The translations under genes and the position numbers were made by a program. DNA of 64,000 bases from Chryseobacterium lactis (GTDB lineage: Bacteria; Bacteroidota; Bacteroidia; Flavobacteriales; Weeksellaceae). Where the stretch lies: the NCBI RefSeq assembly GCF_003815875.1, contig NZ_CP033924.1, positions 3,286,001 to 3,350,000 on the forward strand, written 5' to 3'. Positions 26,743-36,991 of this stretch are shown here, piece after piece (the first letter of the stretch is position 1; every line of letters begins with the position of its first letter). The notes under the pieces are model-generated. The model saw only the letters and a program-made list of their open reading frames with translations. It made no database searches and was not told the origin of the DNA.

Positions 26743-28122
26743 CTATTTCTCCTTGATAATCAATTTCTGACTATACGATTTCAGATCCCCTGACTTTATA
26801 TTAATAAAATAAACTCCAGCGGAGATTCCGGAAATATTGATGCTTTGTCCGTTGGTGAGCTGGTTTGTTTCTACTACTTTTCGTCCTTCTGCACTGATGA
26901 TTTCTGCAGTTACTTTTTTATCTTTAATTCCTTTTACAAAAACTTCTTTGGTTGCCGGATTGGGATAAATGCTTATTTTTTCTAAACTATTGGTTTCCTG
27001 AGTACTTAAAGTTCCGGTAGTGATTTTGAAAATTTTCCCACTATTAACAGCCGCTACATATAATTCTTTTTGTGAATCCTGTCCGAAAGTAGAAAAATTG
27101 TTTCCACTGGAAGGAGAAGTCCATGTGATGGCATTGCCAGCGTCCAAAATTCCGATTTGGGTGGAACAGTAATCCGCAAAGAAATATTTCCCCTGAAGCG
27201 ATGGATACTGGGTTCCTCTGTACACATAGCCTCCTGTAATAGAACATCTGCCTCCGGAATGGTCATAAACTGCAATCGGGAATGTCATAGAAGACTGTGC
27301 AGGGCATCCTGTGGTGGTATTATATGCAGTATTTCCTTCATAGCAGCGCCATCCGTAGTTAAGTCCGGCTTGTGTGATAGGCATTTTATTAATTTCTTCA
27401 ATTGCGCCTTGTCCAACATCTGCAATCATGGCATTTCCGGTCGTAAGATCAAAAGAAAATTTCCATGCATTTCTCAGCCCGTATGCCCAGATTTCGTCTA
27501 ATCCATCAACACCGGCTCCTGCGAAAGGATTATCTGGAGGAATGTTATAAGGTCCTGTAGCATCTACATCTATTCTCAGCATCTTTCCGAGAAATGCGTT
27601 TTTATTCTGAGCGTTGTTATTCGGGTCTCCGCCGCTTCCTCCATCTCCTGTAATGATCCATAGTTTTCCGTCAGGAGCAAAATGAATACTTCCTCCGTTA
27701 TGGTTATCAAAGGGTTTAGGAATGTTCAGAAGAATCTTTTCTGAATTTGGATCAGCTATATTCGGATCTGTTGCGTTTACGGTATATCGGGCTACTACAA
27801 CATTTCCTGCCGTGTTGTTATAATACACAAAAAAATACCCGTTAGTAGAGTATTGTGGATGAAATGCCAGTCCGAGAAGGCCTCTTTCGCCACCAAAAAG
27901 AATTTTCGAGGAAATATTCAGAAAATTTGTACTGTTGATGGCTCCGTTGGGTTGAACAATTTTTATAATTCCGTTCTGTTGTACGACAAACAACCTGCTG
28001 TCGTTGGCATTTGTAATCTCTACCGGACTCGTTAATCCGGTGGCAAATTCCTCCAAATTAATGCTTTGGGCATTAACGATTAGGGAAGAAAAAATAATAA
28101 TGGTAAAAAGTAGATTTTTCAT
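26743..28122 (-). CDS. Secreted PQQ-dependent sugar dehydrogenase-like enzyme with T9SS domain
   Basis: 459 residues. Signal peptide MKNLLFTIIIFSSLIVNAQ, then a GSDH/Hedgehog-interacting-protein-type six-bladed propeller (about 25-365) with RGLLGLAFHPQY, FAPDGKLWIITGDGGSGGDP and GLRNAWKFSFD, the segments that hold the catalytic His and calcium/PQQ ligands in soluble glucose dehydrogenase. Residues from about 380 (IYPNPATKEVFV, GVYFINIKSG) form a T9SS type A sorting domain. It should oxidise sugars at the surface using pyrroloquinoline quinone; no PQQ synthesis genes are in this window. Confidence 0.88.
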   Translation of the reverse strand: MKNLLFTIIIFSSLIVNAQSINLEEFATGLTSPVEITNANDSRLFVVQQNGIIKIVQPNGAINSTNFLNISSKILFGGERGLLGLAFHPQYSTNGYFFVYYNNTAGNVVVARYTVNATDPNIADPNSEKILLNIPKPFDNHNGGSIHFAPDGKLWIITGDGGSGGDPNNNAQNKNAFLGKMLRIDVDATGPYNIPPDNPFAGAGVDGLDEIWAYGLRNAWKFSFDLTTGNAMIADVGQGAIEEINKMPITQAGLNYGWRCYEGNTAYNTTTGCPAQSSMTFPIAVYDHSGGRCSITGGYVYRGTQYPSLQGKYFFADYCSTQIGILDAGNAITWTSPSSGNNFSTFGQDSQKELYVAAVNSGKIFKITTGTLSTQETNSLEKISIYPNPATKEVFVKGIKDKKVTAEIISAEGRKVVETNQLTNGQSINISGISAGVYFINIKSGDLKSYSQKLIIKEK

Positions 28123-28301
28123 AATATTTTGATATTTAAAGCGTTAAAATAAGAATGAAAATTTTATACCAATTAAAAATTGAAAAATTTATTAAGATAC
28201 CACGATAAAATTGTTAAATCTTAAATAGAAATCAGGATGTCAATATATCTGAAAATAAACCATTTCTGTTGTTAAAAATTCATAAAATACAAGAAAATCA
28301 T

Positions 28302-28309
28302 TATATTTG
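28302..28309 (+). promoter_or_regulatory. Candidate secDF -7 box
   Basis: TATATTTG is an exact TAnnTTTG match 29 nt before the secDF start. The nearest upstream TTG (28269-28271) is 30 bp away, so the -33 element is poor. Confidence 0.4.
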
Positions 28310-28338
28310 CCGACTTAATTTAACGTAGTTATAACAAA

Positions 28339-31233
28339 ATGCAAGGAAAAGGACTTATTACAATTGTTGCTATTGTCCTGGGGTTGATTTGCTTAAACGA
28401 GCTTTTACCAACCTGGTACGCCAGCAAAATTGAATCGCAGATCGAAGCTGCGAAAGGAAACGAGAAAGAGATCAAACGGATCAAGGAAGATACTCTTAAT
28501 CTTGGGTATACAAAGCTTTATTATTCAAAAGCTAAAGACAAGGAAATGAAATTGGGTCTTGACTTAAAAGGAGGGATCAACGTTCTTTTGGAAATTAACC
28601 AAAGAGACCTGGTAAATGATTTAACGAATTATTCTACCAATCCTATTCTTATTGAGGCTTTAAACAAGACTGATGAAGTTCAGAAAAACTCAACAAAATC
28701 GTACATCGATAACTTCTTTGAGCAGTTCGATGTCATCAACAAAGCAAAAGGTACAAACCTTAAGCTTGCAGATCCGGAACTTTTTGGAAATACCAATTTA
28801 TCTGAAATCAAGTACAATACTACTGATGAGCAGGTAAAAAGTATTGTAAAAAGAAGAGTTGATCTTTCTGTAGGTACAGCTTTCGAGGTAATCAGAACGA
28901 GAATTGATAAGCTTGGAGCTATCCAGCCAAACGTTCAGAGAGTACCTGGTACTGCCAGAATTTCTGTGGAAATGCCTGGTATGAAAGATATCGATAAGGT
29001 GAAGAAAATGCTTCAGACTTCTGCAAAACTTCAGTTCTGGGAAGTACAGCAGATTCAGGAAATGGCACCTTATTTCCAGACTTTGACAACTATGGTTGCT
29101 GCAAAAGGAGATTCTATGGGAGTTTCAAAGAATGTAAACTTCATGAACCTTTTACAGCTTGACAAATTAAGAAGTAATGGTGTTGCTAATGTAAAATTAT
29201 CTGATACTGCAGCTATTAATAAGATTTTAAATAGCAAAGTAGGACAGGCTTTACGTCCGGCAAACATTAAATATACACAGTTTATGTGGGGTTACAAACC
29301 TGAAGCTACAAGCCCTGATGATTTGGTATTGTATGCAATCAGAAGTAACATCAATCAAAAAGCTCCGGTAGATGGTGCTGTAGAATCCGCAAATATCAGC
29401 TATGATGAGCTGAGCAGAGTAGTTGTAGACATGCAGATGGATTCTAAAGGTGCTAAAGAATGGAAAACTTTAACAGAGAAAAACGTAGGAAAACCGGTTG
29501 CTGTAACGCTTGACGGTAGAGTATATACTGCTCCGAACGTTGTAAATGCTATTCCTAACGGTAGAACTCAGATCTCTGGTAACTTCTCTCAGGAAGAAGC
29601 TAAAGAACTTGTTGATGTTTTAGGAGCTGGTAAATTACCTGCAGGAGCGAAAGTAGTTCAGGCTACTCAGGTAGGTCCGTCTTTAGGACAGGAGTCTATC
29701 AACGCAGGTATGATTTCATTTGCAATTGCATTTTTAATTATCATTGTTTATATCATTTTCTATTACGGTGGTGCCGGTGTGTACGCTGTAATTGCGATGA
29801 TTATTAACTTATTCTATATTTTCGGAATTATGGATTCCGGAGACTTTACCCTTACGCTTCCTGGTATTGCCGGTATCGTATTAACGATGGCCATGGCAGT
29901 AGATACGAACGTAATCATCTATGAAAGAACGAAAGAAGAATTATTTGCCGGTAAGAATATCTTAGAAGCTTATAAAGACGGTTTCAAACATGCATTAAGC
30001 GCGATTATCGATGGTCACTCGACTACGTTATTGACGGCGGTTGTATTGTTCTTCTTCGGAACAGGACCTATCAAAGGTTTTGCTTTGACATTGATGATCG
30101 GTATTATCATGACATTGTTCACGTCTGTATTGCTTTCAAGAGTGATGATTTTTAGCAGATTAAACAAAGGAAAACACCTTTCTGTATGGACTCCTCCAAC
30201 GAAAAACCTATTCAGAAATACCTGGATTGATTTTATCGGAAAGAGAAAATATGCATATATCATCTCTGCTGTTTTAACAGTAATTAGCCTTGTGTCTATG
30301 TTTACTCACGGATTCAAATACGGTATTGACTTTACAGGAGGTAGAAACTATGTCGTAAGATTTGATAAGCCGGTAAATGCAAATGATGTTGAGGAAAAAT
30401 TAGTAAAGATATTCAAAACTGAAGATGGTAAGAATTCTTCCGTAGAAGCTAAGACTTTCGGAAATGCCAGCCAGTTGAAAATTTCTACTGATTATCTTAT
30501 TGAAGATGAATCTTTAAAAGCTGACCAGACTATCGAGCAGAAATTATATGAAGGGTTAAAAGGAGATCTTCCTGCTAACATTACCTTAAAAGACTTTAAG
30601 TCTGCAGATAAAGACCACGCAGGTATTATTTCTTCTGAAAAAGTAGGCCCTACAGTGGCTGATGATATTCAGACTCACGGTATTCTTGCTGTAGTTGCTG
30701 CTTTAGGAGGTATTTTCTTATACATCTTATTCAGATTTAGAAAATGGCAGTTCTCTTTAGGTGCAGTAGCGGCATTATTCCACGATGCGGTTATTATTTT
30801 GGGTACGTATTCATTACTTCACAAATATATGCCGTTCAATATGGAGATCAACCAGGATTTCATTGCAGCGATCCTTACTGTATTGGGTTACTCAATCAAT
30901 GATACGGTAATTATCTTCGACAGAATTAGAGAATATCTGAAAGAGAAGAAATCTTTAACATTAGCAGGATTATTTGATGACTCTATTTCCAGTACACTGG
31001 GTAGAACATTCAACACCTCATTTACTACGATTTTGGTAATCTTAGCGATTTTCATCTTCGGTGGTGATAACTTAAGAGGATTCATGTTTGCGATGTTAAT
31101 TGGTATTGGATTCGGTACCTATTCATCTATCTTTATTGCATCGGCAATTGCTTATGACTTCCTTAAAAAAGGAAAAGAAGAGGAAGTACATGGTAAGACA
31201 ACTTCCAGTAAAGAAGTACTTGCTTCAAAGTAA
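28339..31233 (+). CDS. secDF: Protein translocase subunit SecDF (fusion)
   Basis: 964 residues joining SecD (about 1-620) and SecF (about 640-950) as in most Bacteroidota. It uses the proton gradient to pull proteins out of the SecYEG channel. Visible: KLGLDLKGGINVLLEI near the first helix, the periplasmic head with IRTRIDKLGAIQPNVQ, the helix block with TMAMAVDTNVIIYERTKEEL, then FKYGIDFTGGRNYVVRF and GYSINDTVIIFDRIREYL of SecF. Twelve membrane helices are expected. It is monocistronic, with its own terminator. Confidence 0.96.
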   Translation: MQGKGLITIVAIVLGLICLNELLPTWYASKIESQIEAAKGNEKEIKRIKEDTLNLGYTKLYYSKAKDKEMKLGLDLKGGINVLLEINQRDLVNDLTNYSTNPILIEALNKTDEVQKNSTKSYIDNFFEQFDVINKAKGTNLKLADPELFGNTNLSEIKYNTTDEQVKSIVKRRVDLSVGTAFEVIRTRIDKLGAIQPNVQRVPGTARISVEMPGMKDIDKVKKMLQTSAKLQFWEVQQIQEMAPYFQTLTTMVAAKGDSMGVSKNVNFMNLLQLDKLRSNGVANVKLSDTAAINKILNSKVGQALRPANIKYTQFMWGYKPEATSPDDLVLYAIRSNINQKAPVDGAVESANISYDELSRVVVDMQMDSKGAKEWKTLTEKNVGKPVAVTLDGRVYTAPNVVNAIPNGRTQISGNFSQEEAKELVDVLGAGKLPAGAKVVQATQVGPSLGQESINAGMISFAIAFLIIIVYIIFYYGGAGVYAVIAMIINLFYIFGIMDSGDFTLTLPGIAGIVLTMAMAVDTNVIIYERTKEELFAGKNILEAYKDGFKHALSAIIDGHSTTLLTAVVLFFFGTGPIKGFALTLMIGIIMTLFTSVLLSRVMIFSRLNKGKHLSVWTPPTKNLFRNTWIDFIGKRKYAYIISAVLTVISLVSMFTHGFKYGIDFTGGRNYVVRFDKPVNANDVEEKLVKIFKTEDGKNSSVEAKTFGNASQLKISTDYLIEDESLKADQTIEQKLYEGLKGDLPANITLKDFKSADKDHAGIISSEKVGPTVADDIQTHGILAVVAALGGIFLYILFRFRKWQFSLGAVAALFHDAVIILGTYSLLHKYMPFNMEINQDFIAAILTVLGYSINDTVIIFDRIREYLKEKKSLTLAGLFDDSISSTLGRTFNTSFTTILVILAIFIFGGDNLRGFMFAMLIGIGFGTYSSIFIASAIAYDFLKKGKEEEVHGKTTSSKEVLASK

Positions 31234-31254
31234 GACAAACTACAATAAATTAGT

Positions 31255-31286
31255 AAAGGCCGTTTCTTTTTGAAGCGGCCTTTTTT
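31255..31286 (+). terminator. Rho-independent terminator of secDF
   Basis: AAAGGCCG (31255-31262) pairs with CGGCCTTT (31276-31283), loop of 13 nt, T-run to 31286. Confidence 0.88.
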
Positions 31287-31383
31287 ATGGGATTTTGATT
31301 TTTAACTTTATTTCTATTTTAAATATTAACTTATCATAATTTAGAATCATTATATTTTCCTATTTGATTAATTTTGCACCATC

Positions 31384-32616
31384 ATGGAAAATTCAAAGAA
31401 AAAAGCAGCCATTGGCTTTATATTTATTACTTTACTGATTGATATTACAGGATGGGGAATCATTATTCCCGTTGTTCCTAAATTAATTGAAGAATTAATT
31501 CATGCCGATATCAGCGAAGCCGCAAAATATGGGGGTTGGCTTGGTTTTGCTTATGCATTCACCCAATTTATATTCTCGCCTCTGGTAGGGAATCTGAGCG
31601 ACAAGTACGGACGAAGACCTGTTATTCTGATTTCTCTTTTCGGTTTTGCTGTGGATTATATTTTTCTGGCATTGGCTCCAACGATATGGTGGCTATTCCT
31701 GGGAAGGATTATTGCAGGGATTACCGGGGCAAGTGTAACTACTGCCAGTGCTTACATCGCAGATATTTCTACAGATGAAGACCGGGCTAAAAACTTTGGA
31801 TTGATAGGAGCTGCCTTTGGATTAGGTTTTATCATCGGGCCGGTTCTTGGGGGTGTACTAGGACACTATGGTGCGAGAGTGCCTTTCTATGCAGCGGCAG
31901 GCCTGTGTCTGCTTAATTTCCTTTACGGATATTTCATTCTTCCTGAAAGTTTGGATAAAGATAAAAGAAGAGAGTTTGACTGGAAGAGAGCCAATCCGAT
32001 TGGTTCATTTAAGTTTTTAGGGAAACACCCGGAAATTTCAGGACTGATTGCTTCATTAATTTTAATCTACATTGCGGGCCACGCCGTGCAAAGTAACTGG
32101 AGTTTCTTTACCATGTACAAGTTCAACTGGACAGAAAGAATGGTAGGTATTTCATTAGGAGTAGTCGGTTTATTGGTAGGGCTCGTACAAGGTGGTCTTA
32201 TCAGATGGACTACCCCAAGATTAGGTGAGCAGAAAAGTATTTATTACGGATTAGCTTTATATGCGGTCGGTATGCTGTTATTTGCTTTCGCTTCAGAAGG
32301 CTGGATGATGTTTGTTTTCCTCATTCCATATTGCCTTGGAGGGATCTGTGGCCCGGCACTACAATCGGTTATTACGAAAAGTGTGCCTTCTAATGAACAA
32401 GGGGAACTTCAGGGAGCTTTAACCAGTTTAATGAGTGCTACTTCAATCATCGGTCCTCCTATGATGACCAATCTGTTTTACTTTTTCACTCATGATGAAG
32501 CGCCCTTTAAGTTTTCGGGAGCGCCGTTCTTCCTGGCATTTATATTAATGGCGATTAGTGTGATCGTAACCTATTCGGCCTTTCATAAGAAAAAGAAAGA
32601 GATAAAGGAACTGTAA
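31384..32616 (+). CDS. TetA-like major facilitator (drug:H+ antiporter family)
   Basis: 410 residues, twelve helices. Motif A is [12 protein letters not shown] after helix 2, and motif C-like [12 protein letters not shown] lies in helix 5; both place it in the DHA1 TCR/Tet group. The family exports tetracyclines or other small molecules. Many Bacteroidota carry a chromosomal member that does not give tetracycline resistance, so no phenotype should be assumed. No regulator lies beside it. Confidence 0.9.
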   Translation: MENSKKKAAIGFIFITLLIDITGWGIIIPVVPKLIEELIHADISEAAKYGGWLGFAYAFTQFIFSPLVGNLSDKYGRRPVILISLFGFAVDYIFLALAPTIWWLFLGRIIAGITGASVTTASAYIADISTDEDRAKNFGLIGAAFGLGFIIGPVLGGVLGHYGARVPFYAAAGLCLLNFLYGYFILPESLDKDKRREFDWKRANPIGSFKFLGKHPEISGLIASLILIYIAGHAVQSNWSFFTMYKFNWTERMVGISLGVVGLLVGLVQGGLIRWTTPRLGEQKSIYYGLALYAVGMLLFAFASEGWMMFVFLIPYCLGGICGPALQSVITKSVPSNEQGELQGALTSLMSATSIIGPPMMTNLFYFFTHDEAPFKFSGAPFFLAFILMAISVIVTYSAFHKKKKEIKEL

Positions 32617-32637
32617 TAAAAATAGAAAATAAAATAC

Positions 32638-32676
32638 ATAAGGTTAAGATGGTCATCATTTTAACCTTATTTTTTT
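32638..32676 (+). terminator. Rho-independent terminator
   Basis: ATAAGGTTAA (32638-32647) pairs with TTAACCTTAT (32661-32670); the loop holds a second small stem GATG/CATC. A T-run follows to 32676. Confidence 0.85.
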
Positions 32677-32748
32677 AATATTCTGTCTGAAATATTTGCG
32701 TACATTGTTCTGTCTTTATGATAATTAATTCCGGATATCAGATGGCCT

Positions 32749-33651
32749 ATGAATCGTATTCCTCAATACAAACCCGATGAGTTTAATCCAATTCTTAATG
32801 TTGATTGGGCAGGCAAAAGTATCATCAAAAAAGGATTGAATGAATTCTTTATAGAACCTCTTAACGTACTCAAAGAAGCGGAAACACCCTCACAACCTCA
32901 CCGTAAAACAGTAACAGACTTTGTATTTATCAAGAAAGGATCGCTGGAAAAGATGGTGTGTTCAGATGTATTTACAGTACAGGAAAGCATGGTGATCCTT
33001 TTACCGCCTTATAAAATCCGGACATTTCTTAGAAATACACCTGATATTGAAGGATTTTACTGTCATTTTTCTGATGAGTTTATTGCAGAAGGCCCGGGTC
33101 TGAAATATTTGCAGGATATTTTGAATTATATGGATATTTGGAATAATCCTACACTTTATCTGGACGATACGCTTCAAAAAAGGATTGGAGTTATTTTGCA
33201 ACAAATGGAAAGTCTTTATGAAACAGACGATAATCCTGAGTTACTCAGGCTCTATCTTTTTACTTTACTGGGAGAAGTCCGATATCACGTAGAAAAGCTT
33301 CCGAAACAAAATTTATCCATCAACGAAACGGTGGTTTTTCGCTTTCGGAAACTGATTACCACTCAAATTCAAAATATACATTCTGTAAAGGAATTTGCAG
33401 ATTTACTTCATATTTCGCCCAATCATCTGAATAAATCAATAAAAAAAGTGACCGGTAAAACTGCTTCCGAAATTATCAATGAAGCTCTTTTGATGGAAGC
33501 AAAGGCTCTTCTTTCTTTACCTCAATATACCGTTTCGGAAGTAGCGTTTACATTAGGTGTTGAAGATATGTCTTATTTTTCGAGGTTTTTTAAAAAACAT
33601 ACCGGTATCAGCCCATCGGAATATCGGAAGAGGATTGATTTGTCCTATTAA
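32749..33651 (+). CDS. AraC-family transcriptional regulator
   Basis: 300 residues. The N-terminal 150 form a cupin-like sensing domain (LLPPYKIRTFLRNTPDIEGFYCHF); the C-terminal 100 carry the two helix-turn-helix units, EFADLLHISPNHLNKSIKKV and YTVSEVAFTLGVEDMSYFSRFFKK, followed by GISPSEYRK. It lies 70 bp before a same-strand run of an exported protein, DoxX and arylamine N-acetyltransferase and is the natural candidate to control them; the inducer is unknown. Confidence 0.92.
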   Translation: MNRIPQYKPDEFNPILNVDWAGKSIIKKGLNEFFIEPLNVLKEAETPSQPHRKTVTDFVFIKKGSLEKMVCSDVFTVQESMVILLPPYKIRTFLRNTPDIEGFYCHFSDEFIAEGPGLKYLQDILNYMDIWNNPTLYLDDTLQKRIGVILQQMESLYETDDNPELLRLYLFTLLGEVRYHVEKLPKQNLSINETVVFRFRKLITTQIQNIHSVKEFADLLHISPNHLNKSIKKVTGKTASEIINEALLMEAKALLSLPQYTVSEVAFTLGVEDMSYFSRFFKKHTGISPSEYRKRIDLSY

Positions 33652-33723
33652 TGGGTGTATATGTTCTAACCTTTATTTTGTTGTATTTCAGAATTTTGAA
33701 AAAACAATCTGAAGGTCACAAAC

Positions 33724-34365
33724 ATGAAACAACTACTGCTTTTTACATTGGGTTTATTGCCTGTATTATATCTTTCTCAAAACAATCCACCTGTTATATT
33801 TGAAGCATTGACGGGAAATCGGGGATTTGCCTCTCAGATGACCATCAACAAAGGGTTTCAGGATATTAAAGGTCTTGGATTTTTTAGCGTGGCAAATATT
33901 TCCTCGAAATGGTCAGAAGAGGTTTCGAAGGATGCTATGATCCAGGCCAATTTAACTTTTGAATTGGTTAAAAAAATCCGTCTGGTAGGGGGTATGCACT
34001 ATACTCCTGCCACAGGATTGAGGCCAACTGGCGGATTATTGTATTCATTGACTGTGAAAAACTTTCTCTTTACGATTAATCCCAGGTTTATTGGTTTTTC
34101 AAAAAGCAGCATTGCAGAAGGTTTTTTATTGATTGAATATAAACCGGTAATCAACGATCGTTGGCAAGGATATTCCCGTATTCAGGCTTTATATTCTGAG
34201 ACCATAAAAGACGGAGAGCATGCCCGCAGCTACCTGATGGTAAGAGTTGGAGTAAGCTACAAGGTTATAACATTTGGATTGGGTGGCAATTGGGATCGGT
34301 ATGGGCCATATAAAGAAAGCAAAGAAAACTATGGGATATTTGCGGCCTTTAGATTATTTCATTAA
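33724..34365 (+). CDS. Exported protein of unknown function
   Basis: 213 residues with a signal peptide (MKQLLLFTLGLLPVLYLSQ). The remaining sequence alternates hydrophobic and polar residues with aromatic ends of strands (LVGGMHYTPATG, FLFTINPRFIGF, YLMVRVGVSYK, YGIFAAFRLFH), as in a small eight-stranded outer-membrane barrel. The final FRLFH supports barrel insertion. No family was recognised. It is between the AraC regulator and DoxX. Confidence 0.7.
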   Translation: MKQLLLFTLGLLPVLYLSQNNPPVIFEALTGNRGFASQMTINKGFQDIKGLGFFSVANISSKWSEEVSKDAMIQANLTFELVKKIRLVGGMHYTPATGLRPTGGLLYSLTVKNFLFTINPRFIGFSKSSIAEGFLLIEYKPVINDRWQGYSRIQALYSETIKDGEHARSYLMVRVGVSYKVITFGLGGNWDRYGPYKESKENYGIFAAFRLFH

Positions 34366-34401
34366 ACAATACAGTATCAATAATCATTAGATTTTATCGT
34401 T

Positions 34402-34863
34402 ATGAAAAAGTTTATTTTTAAAACAAATAATTCCTGGACAGGAACAATATTGAGATGGACAATTGGGATTGTTTTTATTCCCCACGGACTGCAAAAAACA
34501 CTAGGATGGTTTGATGGAATGGGATTCAAAAAAACAATGTCCTTTTTTACAGAAAATGTTCATCTTCCCGGGATGGTTGCTTTTACAGTGATTTTAATAG
34601 AATTTGTAGGTTCAATTTTGCTGTTGCTGGGTTTGGGAACGCGATTATGGGCACTGTCATTTATTGGATTATTAACCGGAATTATGCTGACCACTCATCT
34701 TGAAAACGGTTTTTTTATGAACTGGTTCGGAACTCAGAAAGGGGAAGGTTGTCAGTTTGATATTCTTGCAATCGGGATTGTTGTAACTTTGCTTATCGAA
34801 GGGGGAGGGAAATTGTCGGTTGATCAATGGATATCTCACAGGAATAATATGCATAAAGATTAA
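34402..34863 (+). CDS. DoxX-family membrane protein
   Basis: 153 residues with four membrane helices. The beginning TILRWTIGIVFIPHGLQKTLGWFDG and the GMVAFTVILIEFVGSILLLLG segment are DoxX hallmarks. Members of the family are linked to redox stress and respiratory or sulfur metabolism, but the biochemical role is unsettled. It starts 36 bp after the exported protein and ends 17 bp before the acetyltransferase gene. Confidence 0.88.
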   Translation: MKKFIFKTNNSWTGTILRWTIGIVFIPHGLQKTLGWFDGMGFKKTMSFFTENVHLPGMVAFTVILIEFVGSILLLLGLGTRLWALSFIGLLTGIMLTTHLENGFFMNWFGTQKGEGCQFDILAIGIVVTLLIEGGGKLSVDQWISHRNNMHKD

Positions 34864-34880
34864 TAATAAAATTCTAAATT

Positions 34881-35684
34881 ATGAATCAGTCAAAACTGGA
34901 AAAATATCTGGAAAGAATTCATTATTCCGGAGAAACAAGAGTGGATATGGGTACCTTAAAGAAAATTCATCAGCTTCATCCTCAATATATTCCTTTTGAA
35001 AACATAGATCCTTATACGGGAATTGTTCCGTCTTTGAACTCAGATGATCTTTTTCAGAAATTGGTGATGGAATCGAGAGGTGGCTACTGTTATGAGCAGA
35101 ATTTGCTTTTAAGTGAAGTTCTGAAATATATTGGATTTAAAGTTGAATTACAGCTGGGAAGGGTAGTTTGGAAAAGGGAAGTGGAGAGTATTGCCGCAAG
35201 AACGCATTTGCTGCTGATTGTAGAGATGGATGAGCAAAAATATCTTGTAGATTGTGGCTTTGGAACAGCAACACTTACAACTCCTTTACTTTTAAACGAA
35301 GAAGGCCCACAACAGACTCCGAATGGCTTGTTTATGATTTCAAGGATAGGTAATACTAATGCGCTTTGGACATGGAAAGAGAAATGGCTGCCGATATACC
35401 GGTTTGCTCTGGAACACGTAGATCCTGTAGATGTTGAAATTGCCAACTGGTATCTTTCTACACATCCGGAATCCAATTTTAAAAAGAATCTGATCCTTTC
35501 AAAAGTAGATGAGAAGGCAAGGTATACTTTCAGTAATCATCTGTTAAATATCCGATGGGGAGCCGGAGAAAAAGAATCCATTCCTATCGAAAATAACGAA
35601 CAATTGTTTCAAATGCTGAAGGATACTTTCGGACTGAAAGAAAATGCTGTTGAGCTTTTAAAACAAAAAATAGAAAAGCAATAG
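34881..35684 (+). CDS. nat: Arylamine N-acetyltransferase
   Basis: 267 residues. The thiol-protease-like triad is complete: C70 (RGGYCYEQN), H109 (ARTHLLLIV) and D124 (LVDCGFGTA). The N-terminal HQLHPQYIPFENIDPYTG is typical. It transfers acetyl from acetyl-CoA to aromatic amines and hydrazines. It is the last gene of the AraC/DoxX run and ends before a strong terminator, so a xenobiotic or phenolic stress response is a reasonable guess. Confidence 0.93.
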   Translation: MNQSKLEKYLERIHYSGETRVDMGTLKKIHQLHPQYIPFENIDPYTGIVPSLNSDDLFQKLVMESRGGYCYEQNLLLSEVLKYIGFKVELQLGRVVWKREVESIAARTHLLLIVEMDEQKYLVDCGFGTATLTTPLLLNEEGPQQTPNGLFMISRIGNTNALWTWKEKWLPIYRFALEHVDPVDVEIANWYLSTHPESNFKKNLILSKVDEKARYTFSNHLLNIRWGAGEKESIPIENNEQLFQMLKDTFGLKENAVELLKQKIEKQ

Positions 35685-35707
35685 TTGCCGATTTATTGCT
35701 GTTATAG

Positions 35708-35746
35708 AAAACGAAAGGAAGCCCTCTGACTTCCTTTCGTTTTTTT
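35708..35746. terminator. Strong bidirectional terminator
   Basis: A 14-bp stem pairs 35708-35721 (AAAACGAAAGGAAG) with 35730-35743 (CTTCCTTTCGTTTT) around an 8-nt loop, followed by Ts. It separates nat from the convergent lipoprotein gene. Confidence 0.9.
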
Positions 35747-35770
35747 AAAAACTTAGATTCTTATGAAAAA

Positions 35771-36718
35771 TTATGGATAAAGTGATTTAGTTCCGTTACT
35801 TACGATATTACTTCCCAATCCTGAAAAAGATACTGAGAAATTACTGGAATTGAAGCTTAAAGAACCGGTTGGCGTGCAAAGTCCAAGAGCATATTGGCAT
35901 TGTCCATAAGCTCCTGTTCGTCTTAGGATTTTACTTTCACTTTTAGCTTTTCCAAGAGAAATATTCCCCCAGTCGCTTACGTCAGCATTGGAAACGCTGG
36001 ACCCTGTGTAATAGATGGTGATCTGATATCCGATTTCTCCTCTTTTAGAACCCCAAAGCCATTTTGCTGTCCACCATTCCTTATACCATTTAGAAGCAAC
36101 TTTTGCAGCTTGCCCCTCATCGGAAGTCTGAGTTGCTCCTCTTGTATCCATCATCACAAGGCCTCCAAAAATGTTATCCCAGATAATTCCTGAATCATTG
36201 TAAAAACATAGGGTAGTAAAGGCTCCGTTTTTACCGTTCCAGCTTACTTCCATGACATTGGTGCCCGGTTTTATTTCTTCAGTAATCGTTTCTGCCAATC
36301 CTTTTTGGGCTGTAGTCAAGTCGTCTTCGGTGTACAAATTGCCAATCTTTCCGATTTTTACGGTAGAAGGGTCCATGATGTTTCCAAAGGCAATAAACTG
36401 ATCTTTATCGGCTACTAAATTTTTGGAAAGCTCAATTCCTTTCTGAGTAGATATCTTTCCGATGACACGGGTTCCGGTAAGTTGTAGCTCACCTTTTAGA
36501 TACTTCTCAAGATTTTTCTGTGATTCATTAAGCTGGGTCTGTACGGTTTCCGGTACAATTGAAGAGATAGCAGTGGTCTCTTTTTGGAGATCAGCAGTAG
36601 ATACTTTAGCCTGAATTGCCTCTTGTGCAGGCATTTCACTATTTTCATCTCGGCAGCTGTTAAGTGCCAATACTGAAAATACCGCTAAAATTTTAAAAGC
36701 AGTAATTAGTTTTTTCAT
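35771..36718 (-). CDS. Lipoprotein of unknown function
   Basis: 315 residues. Lipobox LNSC after MKKLITAFKILAVFSVLA. The N-terminal half of the mature chain is helical and charged (AQEAIQAKVSTADLQKETTA, TQLNESQKNLEKYL); the C-terminal half has Trp-rich and disulfide-like features (WYKEWWTAKWLWGSKRGE, YGQCQYALGLCTP) and ends in a Ser/Asn-rich strand region. I recognise no family. A single gene after about 270 bp of AT-rich sequence that holds no other gene. Confidence 0.75.
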   Translation of the reverse strand: MKKLITAFKILAVFSVLALNSCRDENSEMPAQEAIQAKVSTADLQKETTAISSIVPETVQTQLNESQKNLEKYLKGELQLTGTRVIGKISTQKGIELSKNLVADKDQFIAFGNIMDPSTVKIGKIGNLYTEDDLTTAQKGLAETITEEIKPGTNVMEVSWNGKNGAFTTLCFYNDSGIIWDNIFGGLVMMDTRGATQTSDEGQAAKVASKWYKEWWTAKWLWGSKRGEIGYQITIYYTGSSVSNADVSDWGNISLGKAKSESKILRRTGAYGQCQYALGLCTPTGSLSFNSSNFSVSFSGLGSNIVSNGTKSLYP

Positions 36719-36991
36719 AATAATATGATTTAGGTTGTGTGTAGTAAATATAATAAAATATTAAATAATTCTCAATATTTTGAATTAATTATTTGTTAAT
36801 TATCTAGTGAGGTGGGGTATTGCTGTGGATTAAAGAAAGACATTGTGTGTCTATTGAATGTGACCGCTGAGTGAAGAGCCATGGACCAGGAATCAAGACA
36901 ATTTTCCGTGTTCAAGGCTATAAATCTTAAAATTTGTTTAAAATTTTAATTTACAGTAAAATAAATGTATAATCTTTTGTAATTTTACATC

